NCBI GenBank assembly: GCA_000715685.1
Contig: KL569411.1
Location: forward strand, 1-11,111
Source of the DNA: Streptomyces lilacinus
Lineage (GTDB): Bacteria > Actinomycetota > Actinomycetes > Streptomycetales > Streptomycetaceae
Length of the DNA: 11,111 nt
Reading direction: 5' to 3'
Positions 6,935 through 11,111 of the stretch are shown piece by piece. The notes beneath the pieces are model-generated. The model was given only the letters and a program-made list of their open reading frames with translations, searched no databases and was not told the origin of the DNA. The first letter of the stretch is position 1. Each line of letters opens with the position of its first letter. Made by a program: the position numbers and the translations under genes.

Positions 6935-7405
6935 GTGGCCCGTACCGAGTTCTACGACGACCCCGACGCCCCCGAGCCCAACAGCCTTGTGGTGGCGGCT
7001 TCCGCTGTCGTGACCGACGAGCACGGACGCATCCTGCTGCAGCGGCGCAGCGACAACGGGCTGTGGGCGCTGCCCGGTGGGGCCATGGACATGGGGGATT
7101 CGCTGCCGGGGGCCGCCGTGCGGGAGGTCAAGGAGGAGACGGGGCTGGACGTGGAGGTGACGGGGTTGGTCGGGACGTACACCGACCCGCGGCATGTCAT
7201 CGCCTACAGCGACGGGGAGGTACGCCGACAGTTCAACGTCTGCTTCACAGCGCGCATCACCGGCGGCACGCTCGCGATCTCCGACGAGTCGACGGAGCTG
7301 CGCTTCGTACCGCCGGCCGAGCTCGAGGCGCTGCCCATGCACCACACGCAGCGGCTGCGGCTCCAGCATTTCCTCGAAAACCGCGACTCCCCGCACCTCG
7401 GTTAG
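6935..7405 (+). CDS. NUDIX hydrolase
   Basis: This 156-residue cytoplasmic enzyme should cleave a nucleoside-diphosphate-linked substrate using divalent metal. The Nudix box G-x5-E-x7-REUxEExGU runs from G49 to L71, with REVKEETGL (63-71) intact. The first acidic position is D55 instead of Glu, an uncommon substitution; the metal-binding E67 and E68 are present. GTG at 6935 gives the N-terminus MARTEFYDDPDAPEPNSLVV that I recognise for this actinobacterial subfamily, with AAGG (6922-6925) 9 bases upstream. An ATG at 6908 would overlap the previous gene and lacks a ribosome site. It follows the HTH-TPR gene after only 4 bases, implying co-transcription and translational coupling. The substrate is unknown; sanitation of oxidised nucleotides or NADH-like pyrophosphate hydrolysis are family options. 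Confidence 0.92.
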   Translation: MARTEFYDDPDAPEPNSLVVAASAVVTDEHGRILLQRRSDNGLWALPGGAMDMGDSLPGAAVREVKEETGLDVEVTGLVGTYTDPRHVIAYSDGEVRRQFNVCFTARITGGTLAISDESTELRFVPPAELEALPMHHTQRLRLQHFLENRDSPHLG

Positions 7406-7406
7406 C

Positions 7407-7470
7407 GAGGCTTCCGCTGCCTCAACGCAAAGGCCATGTAAGGCCTCTGGGAGCCCGCTACGTTGCGGGC
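7407..7470 (+). terminator. Three tandem small hairpins after the NUDIX gene
   Basis: Immediately after the stop at 7405 there are three stems: GAGGC/GCCTC (7407-7411, 7419-7423), AGGCC/GGCCT (7431-7435, 7442-7446) and GCCCGC/GCGGGC (7453-7458, 7465-7470, loop TACGTT). The last is the strongest. They probably end the HTH-TPR/NUDIX transcript. The third could also act in the leader of the following gene. None has a T tract. Confidence 0.45.
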
Positions 7471-7542
7471 AAGGAACGACCCCCATGTCGGCTGCCACCG
7501 GCATGAGGGTCTACGCCCACGAGGAGAGCGGACCTCCCCGCA

Positions 7543-8496
7543 ATGCAGAATCAGGCTATCGCTGCCATGAGCTTCTACACCAAGGTGCCGAACGAGATCA
7601 TCCGCCATCCACGTCTGTCGAGCGACGCCAAGTACCTGCTGACCTACGCGCTCTCCCTCCCGGACATCTCCAAGCTGTCGCTGTGGGACGTGGCGAAGCG
7701 GGCAGGGATGAAGAAGACGGCCTTCACCCGCGCCAAGCGGCAGCTCATCGCCGAGGGCTACGTCCACGAGTGGCGCCGCCAGGGCCCCGACGGCCGGTGG
7801 TCGACGGATCAGATGCTGTCCAACCAACCGCTGACGGCCGAAGAGGCGCTGGCGCTGCGGGACGGCGAAAGTCGGGGCGACGGCGACGGTCACGACGACG
7901 ATGACCGGCCCTCCGCCGAGGCCCCGGCGGACGAGGCTCCGGCGGGCGAGAATCCGGCTGACGAGACCCCGGCGCTCGGTGGGCCGGAGCCTCAGGGCGT
8001 CGGCCGTTCCCAAGAAGAAAAGACTGGGGGAAAGAACCCCAACCGTCCCCACCCGCTCGCCGAGCGAGCCGCCCACGCACTCGCCGCCGTCTCGCGCGGC
8101 GAACGCAGGCTGCGCCTGTCGGGGCGGGACATCCTGGCGCTGGCGCCGCTCGCCGCGGAGTGGCTGTCGCGCGGCGCCACGCTCGGCGAGCTGCGGACCG
8201 CGCTGACCGCCGGCCTGCCCGAAGTCGTGCACTCGCCGGCCGGTCTGACCCGCAACCGGTTGGTGCGCAAGATGCCGGACCCGGCCCCCGTCGCCACGGC
8301 CCCCGGCCCCCGCCCGCAGCCGCTGCGCTCCTGCGGGGGCGGCTGCGGGCGCGTGTTCCGGCCGGTCGGGGACGAGACGGCGTGCCGCGGCTGCCGCTCG
8401 GACGCCGCGGTGTCCCGCTACGACGTCACCGGTGCCGTGGCGGCCACCCAACGCGGGATGGCCGCCGTACGGGCGGCGCTGTACGCGTGGCAGTGA
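7543..8496 (+). CDS. Winged-helix/HTH protein with C-terminal four-cysteine cluster
   Basis: This 317-residue protein belongs to an actinobacterial family usually labelled only helix-turn-helix domain protein. Residues about 10-97, including KVPNEIIRHPRLSSDAKYLL, LWDVAKRAGMKKTAFTRAKR and STDQMLSNQPL, form a replication-initiator-like winged helix. An acidic, low-complexity linker (about 107-165) contains four E-x-P-A-x repeats. Near the C-terminus C264-x3-C268 and C281-x2-C284 make a probable zinc ribbon. Start choice is uncertain: ATG at 7543 has GAGGAG 16 bases upstream, which is too far. ATG at 7567 gives the usual MSFYTKVPNE start, and has no ribosome site. Its stop overlaps the next gene's GTG, so the two are translationally coupled. 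A DNA-binding regulatory role is inferred; no target is known. Confidence 0.78.
   Translation: MQNQAIAAMSFYTKVPNEIIRHPRLSSDAKYLLTYALSLPDISKLSLWDVAKRAGMKKTAFTRAKRQLIAEGYVHEWRRQGPDGRWSTDQMLSNQPLTAEEALALRDGESRGDGDGHDDDDRPSAEAPADEAPAGENPADETPALGGPEPQGVGRSQEEKTGGKNPNRPHPLAERAAHALAAVSRGERRLRLSGRDILALAPLAAEWLSRGATLGELRTALTAGLPEVVHSPAGLTRNRLVRKMPDPAPVATAPGPRPQPLRSCGGGCGRVFRPVGDETACRGCRSDAAVSRYDVTGAVAATQRGMAAVRAALYAWQ
7918..7977 (+). repeat. 15-bp tandem repeat (4 units) in linker coding region
   Basis: Four 15-base units with the pattern GAGnnnCCGGCnnnC start at 7918, 7933, 7948 and 7963. They encode EAPAD, EAPAG, ENPAD and ETPAL inside the disordered linker of the winged-helix gene. Unit changes would lengthen or shorten the linker without shifting the frame. 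Confidence 0.8.
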
Positions 8497-8786
8497 CCGC
8501 ACAGCCCGTTCAGCCGCACGAACCGGGCGGCCCCCGGGTGCCCCGGACGATCCAGGGCATCGCCGATGCTCTGGCGCCCGACCGGCGGATGGAGTTCTAC
8601 CGCCTGGTTCTGGTCGCCGAGGCCGGTGTCGAGCTCCAGAGTGTGATCGCGACCTGGTGGGGTCAGGCCATGCTCGACACCGACCCGGATCGTGAAGGCG
8701 TCATCTCCGCGGCCGAGGCGGGCACGCTGCCGACCGTGAGCATGGACGAGGTGTTCCGACGCCGAGCGCGAGTGATTCCCTTCTGA
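8493..8786 (+). CDS. Small protein of unknown function, coupled to winged-helix gene
   Basis: This 97-residue soluble protein I cannot assign to a named family. It has a basic, proline-rich N-terminus, then a helical core IQGIADALAPDRRMEFYRLV (20-39) and VIATWWGQAMLDTDPDRE (51-68). Its C-terminus runs through TVSMDEVFRRRARVIPF. The pattern of an ALxPxxRxxFYR helix followed by a WW-containing helix resembles small Streptomyces proteins found beside regulators or toxin-antitoxin genes; that is memory of pattern only. The GTG at 8493 overlaps the upstream TGA by 4 bases (GTGA), the usual sign of translational coupling. A GTG at 8487 would add two residues. There is no good independent ribosome site, so expression probably depends on the upstream gene. 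Confidence 0.7.
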   Translation: MTAQPVQPHEPGGPRVPRTIQGIADALAPDRRMEFYRLVLVAEAGVELQSVIATWWGQAMLDTDPDREGVISAAEAGTLPTVSMDEVFRRRARVIPF

Positions 8787-8801
8787 ATCCCGCACCAGAG
8801 G

Positions 8802-8832
8802 CCAGTTGTTCTACTACGATGCGAACAACTGG
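8802..8832. promoter_or_regulatory. Perfect inverted repeat, likely GntR/YtrA operator
   Basis: CCAGTTGTTC (8802-8811) and GAACAACTGG (8823-8832) are perfect 10-bp arms around an 11-base spacer. The spacer contains TACGAT (8815-8820), a good -10 hexamer, and the right arm touches the GGAGG ribosome site at 8831-8835. A dimeric repressor bound here would block transcription start, and the YtrA-type GntR encoded as the second gene of the operon is the obvious candidate. No convincing -35 box was seen. Confidence 0.72.
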
Positions 8833-8841
8833 AGGTGCGCC

Positions 8842-9825
8842 ATGACCATGTCCCCGACTCCTCGTCGCACGCTCGTCGCCGCCGCTCCCGCCCTCGTGGC
8901 CTGTGGAGCGGTCCTCGTCACCTACCTCTCCCTGCGGGACCGGTTGCCGGATCGGCTGGCCACGCACATCGGGCCTGACGGCTCGGCCGATGCCTTCGAC
9001 AGTCCCGGGGCGTTCCTCGCCGTCATCTTCGGCGTGCAGCTGGGATTCGGTGCGCTGTTCGCGTATCTGGTGCACTGGATCCGGTCCGTGCCCGGGCAGC
9101 AGCGGGTGCTGGCCGTCATCGGGGGCGGGGCCGCGGTGCTCACCGGGTGGATGGTCGTCGCGTTGTTGCGGGCCAATGCCGCGGTGGGCGGGGACGCCGG
9201 TGACGTGCGGTTTTCCGGGTGGCAGGCCGTCGTGGGCTTCGCTGCCGCAGCGGTTTACGGCCTCATCGGCTGGGTGCTGTGCGGGAAGAATCCCGCACAC
9301 GTCGAAGCTCAGCCCACCGCTACCGCTACCGCCACCGCCCCCCGCCTCGGGCTCCGCGACACCGAAGTCGCCGCCTGGTCCCGCCTCGCCGGCTCCCGCA
9401 CGCTGCCCGCGCTCGGCATCGTCCTCCTCGCCGTCGGTCTCGTCATCGGCGTCACCGCCGGCTGGCCGAGCGGGCTCACCTCGCTCGTCCCGGGAGGTGT
9501 CATGGTCCTCCTGTCCGGGGCCCGCGTCACCGTCGACCGGCGCGGCATCACCGTCACGCCCGCCGTCGCCCCCTGGCCGCGCCTCAACGTTCCGCTGGAG
9601 CGGATCACCGAGGCGTCCGCCCGGCGCGTCGACGCGTTCCGCGACTTCGGGGGGTGGGGTTACCGCGCTCGGCCCGGTGCGAGCGGGATCGTGTTGCGTT
9701 CCGGTGAGGCGATCTCGGCGCGGCTGACGACCGGTGACGCGTTCGTCGTCACCGTCGACGACGCCGCCACCGCCGCCGCGCTGCTCAACACCCTCGCCGA
9801 CCGCCGACGCGCCGACGGAGGCTGA
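8842..9825 (+). CDS. DUF1648-domain integral membrane protein
   Basis: This 327-residue protein has about six transmembrane helices: 10-31, 56-79, 89-109, 128-147, 189-206 and 209-226. Between the first two lies the DUF1648 signature LPDRLATHIGPDGSADAFDS (35-54), the domain also found at the N-terminus of SdpI-type immunity proteins. A Pro-Thr-Ala linker (about 158-167) precedes the second membrane pair. A soluble C-terminal domain (about 228-327) containing VTVDRRGITVTP and GWGYRARPGASGIVLRSGE resembles a bacterial PH-like fold. The ATG at 8842 has GGAGG 6 bases upstream. A repressor of the GntR/YtrA type follows after 4 bases and an inverted repeat overlaps the promoter. The role is unknown; envelope-stress defence is inferred only from these associations. 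Confidence 0.85.
   Translation: MTMSPTPRRTLVAAAPALVACGAVLVTYLSLRDRLPDRLATHIGPDGSADAFDSPGAFLAVIFGVQLGFGALFAYLVHWIRSVPGQQRVLAVIGGGAAVLTGWMVVALLRANAAVGGDAGDVRFSGWQAVVGFAAAAVYGLIGWVLCGKNPAHVEAQPTATATATAPRLGLRDTEVAAWSRLAGSRTLPALGIVLLAVGLVIGVTAGWPSGLTSLVPGGVMVLLSGARVTVDRRGITVTPAVAPWPRLNVPLERITEASARRVDAFRDFGGWGYRARPGASGIVLRSGEAISARLTTGDAFVVTVDDAATAAALLNTLADRRRADGG
9316..9339 (+). repeat. Hexamer tandem repeat ACCGCY x4
   Basis: Two ACCGCT units and two ACCGCC units stand in tandem, encoding Thr-Ala four times in the linker of the DUF1648 protein. It is a minor simple repeat that can vary in frame. Confidence 0.7.
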
Positions 9826-9829
9826 GCGG

Positions 9830-10189
9830 ATGCTGTTCCGCGTCGATCCCTCCTCCGGCCTGCCCCTCGGCGAGCAGATCGCCGGCTGCGTCCGCGGTGC
9901 CATCGCCGACGGATCCGTACGGGCCGGCGAGCGCCTGCCGTCCGCGCGCGAGGTGGCCCGGTCCCTGGGCGTCAACATGCATACCGTGCTGCGCGGTTAC
10001 CAGCAGCTGCGCGACGAGGGGCTGCTCGAGCTGCGCCGCGGGCGCGGCGCCGTCGTGACCGGGGAGGCCTCTCCCCGGCGCGCGCAACTCGCCGACCAGG
10101 CCCGCGCCCTCGTCTCCGACGCCCGCGCGCTCGGCCTCACCGACGGGGAGGTCATCGCGCTGGTCAAGGCCTCGCTGACCGGAGGATGA
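9830..10189 (+). CDS. GntR-family transcriptional regulator, YtrA subfamily
   Basis: This is a 119-residue short GntR protein. The winged helix (about 8-77) contains LGEQIAGCVRGAIADGSVRAGERLPSA-type sequence, then REVARSLGVNMHTVLRGYQQ (40-59), with ELRRGRGAVV forming the wing. The C-terminal part is only about 40 residues of helix (AQLADQARALVSDARALGLT), the mark of the YtrA subfamily, which dimerises there and lacks a large ligand domain. GGAGG (9817-9821) precedes the ATG at 9830 and overlaps the end of the DUF1648 gene. The two genes are 4 bases apart and form one operon, the usual arrangement for YtrA regulators with membrane proteins or ABC transporters. It probably represses its own operon through the repeat at 8802-8832. 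Confidence 0.92.
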   Translation: MLFRVDPSSGLPLGEQIAGCVRGAIADGSVRAGERLPSAREVARSLGVNMHTVLRGYQQLRDEGLLELRRGRGAVVTGEASPRRAQLADQARALVSDARALGLTDGEVIALVKASLTGG

Positions 10190-10220
10190 CCAGCGATACC
10201 CCCCGCTCGTTCTTGCCGTC

Positions 10221-10448
10221 ATGACATCACACCGCATCCTGTCCGCCGGCCTCCTGGCCGCCGCCGCCCTCGGTCTCGCCGCGCCCGCCCACGCGGCCAC
10301 CGTCGTCGGCCTCTTCAACGAGGCCTCGAACAACACCTGCAGCAACACGAGCGGCGACGCCGAGGCCCGCTCCGACGGCAACGCCGGCATCCGCACCGGG
10401 CGCATCGCCTCGCTCCCCGTCGCCGCACCCGGCAACGCGTGCGGATAG
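10221..10448 (+). CDS. Small secreted chaplin-like peptide
   Basis: This 75-residue protein has a clear Sec signal peptide: basic MTSHR, a hydrophobic Leu-Ala core, and a probable cut after APAHA at residue 25. The mature part is about 50 residues with two cysteines, C40 and C74. VVGLFNEASNNTC (28-40) resembles the end of a chaplin domain (consensus like IGLLNPAFGNTC), and GRIASLPVAAPGNACG (60-75) resembles its beginning (GNVVQVPVHVPVNVCG). The halves therefore appear in reverse order relative to a chaplin, as if spanning the junction of two domains. Chaplins are surface-active, amyloid-forming proteins of aerial hyphae. The resemblance is by eye only. No good ribosome site precedes the ATG; a 12-codon frame links it to the GntR stop. 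It converges on an SDR gene 5 bases away. Confidence 0.68.
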   Translation: MTSHRILSAGLLAAAALGLAAPAHAATVVGLFNEASNNTCSNTSGDAEARSDGNAGIRTGRIASLPVAAPGNACG

Positions 10449-10453
10449 GACCC

Positions 10454-11111
10454 TCACGATTCCCCCCGCAACGCCCGCCCCAGCTCCACGTTCCCGATGA
10501 GGATCCCGCCGTCCACCGGCAGCGTCACCCCCGTGATCCACGCGGCATCGGAGGACGCCAGGAACGCCACCGCCGCCGCGATGTCCTCCGGCCGCCCCAC
10601 CCGCCCCAGCGGGTAGTAGGAAGCCGCCCGCTCCAACGCCGCCTCCCGGCCGTCCCAGCCGGGGGTGGCGACCGTCCCCGGCGCGACCAGATTGACCCGC
10701 ACGCCCCGGCCCGCGCACTGGCCCGCCAGCGTGCGGGTCAGGCTCGCCAGGCCCGCCTTCGCCGCGCTGTAGGCGTGGGCACCGAAGTCCTGCTCGCCGT
10801 TGACGGAGCCGATGTTGACGACGGCGCCGCGGCCGTCCGCCGCCGCCAGGTGGGGCATGGCCGCGCGGGCGCAGCGCAGGGCGCCGGTCAGGGTGATGTC
10901 CAGGTCGCGGGCCCAGTCCTCGTCCCGGACGTCCTCCAGCAGCTCCGGATCCTTGTGGAAGGCGTAGGCGTTGTTGACCAGCACGTCGAGCCGGCCGAAG
11001 CGCTCGACCGCGTACGCCACCGCGGCCTCGACCGCCGCGCGGTCGGCGACGTCGCACGGCAGCGGCTCGACGGCGAGGCCGTCCGCCCGCAGCGCGGCCG
11101 CCGTCTTCGCC
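10454..11111 (-). CDS. SDR-family oxidoreductase (5' end beyond window)
   Basis: This C-terminal 218-residue part of a short-chain dehydrogenase/reductase has its start and TGxxxGxG cofactor motif beyond the right edge. In fragment numbering, the adenine-contact Asp is D20 (PCDV). NNAY (46-49) stands in place of the usual NNAG. The catalytic triad Ser-Tyr-Lys is S102 (NIGSVNG), Y114 and K118 (YSAAK). LPVDGG precedes the C-terminus, as in FabG-like classical SDRs. It is an NAD(P)-dependent alcohol/ketone oxidoreductase of unknown substrate, cytoplasmic and probably tetrameric. No obvious start lies within the window: the GTG at 11020 would delete the cofactor-binding strand, and the frame stays open to the edge. 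It faces the chaplin-like gene with only 5 bases between stops and no hairpin there. Confidence 0.92.
   Translation of the reverse strand, partial: AKTAAALRADGLAVEPLPCDVADRAAVEAAVAYAVERFGRLDVLVNNAYAFHKDPELLEDVRDEDWARDLDITLTGALRCARAAMPHLAAADGRGAVVNIGSVNGEQDFGAHAYSAAKAGLASLTRTLAGQCAGRGVRVNLVAPGTVATPGWDGREAALERAASYYPLGRVGRPEDIAAAVAFLASSDAAWITGVTLPVDGGILIGNVELGRALRGES

Noticed and set aside
7485..7904. Plus-strand frame with a good ribosome site starting at 7485
   Set aside because: Beyond about 7567 it is the shadow of the winged-helix gene in another frame, with arginine-rich text and no domain; kept only as a note on start ambiguity.
8701..9978. A 425-codon minus-strand open frame
   Set aside because: It is antisense to the DUF1648/GntR operon and its promoter, low in hydrophobic residues and without any motif.

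Overview
This is high-GC actinobacterial DNA, most likely from Streptomyces. The evidence is strong G/C bias at third codon positions, frequent GTG starts, and families typical of that genus (DUF6879, DUF6415, HTH-TPR regulators, DUF1648/YtrA-type GntR pairs and a chaplin-like secreted peptide). All assignments come from reading the sequence by eye; no database search was run. The first 17 bases are not genomic. They match the Tn5/Nextera mosaic-end adapter, so the window begins at an untrimmed contig end.

Layout. (1) 18-941: a possible 3' tail of an unknown gene, then a TetR-family regulator preceded by two strong palindromic operators. (2) 1054-3261: a large MMPL-family transporter, probably the regulator's target. 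Its Shine-Dalgarno lies in one arm of an 11-bp inverted repeat, and a 16-bp-stem terminator follows the gene. (3) 3378-4400: a zinc-dependent alcohol dehydrogenase. (4) 4446-7405: a DUF6879 protein, a convergent DUF6415-like protein with a possible C-terminal zinc finger, a divergent HTH-TPR regulator, and a NUDIX hydrolase 4 nt behind it. (5) 7406-8786: tandem small hairpins, then a winged-helix protein with a repetitive acidic linker and a four-cysteine cluster, translationally coupled to a 97-aa protein of unknown function. (6) 8802-10189: a DUF1648 membrane protein and a YtrA-type GntR repressor behind a perfect 10-bp-arm inverted repeat. (7) 10221-10448: a small secreted peptide that looks like a chaplin domain with its halves in swapped order. 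(8) 10454-11111: the C-terminal part of a convergent SDR oxidoreductase that runs off the window.

How the genes may work together. Two self-contained regulator-membrane protein modules are visible: TetR-MMPL and GntR-DUF1648. Each has a palindrome placed where a repressor would control its own operon. The middle section holds regulatory or uncharacterised proteins characteristic of Streptomyces, with tight couplings (HTH-TPR to NUDIX, winged helix to the 97-aa protein). No tRNA, rRNA, CRISPR array, IS element or prophage was seen. The best candidates for something undescribed are the chaplin-like peptide, the winged-helix/zinc-cluster pair, and the RBS-sequestering repeat before the transporter.
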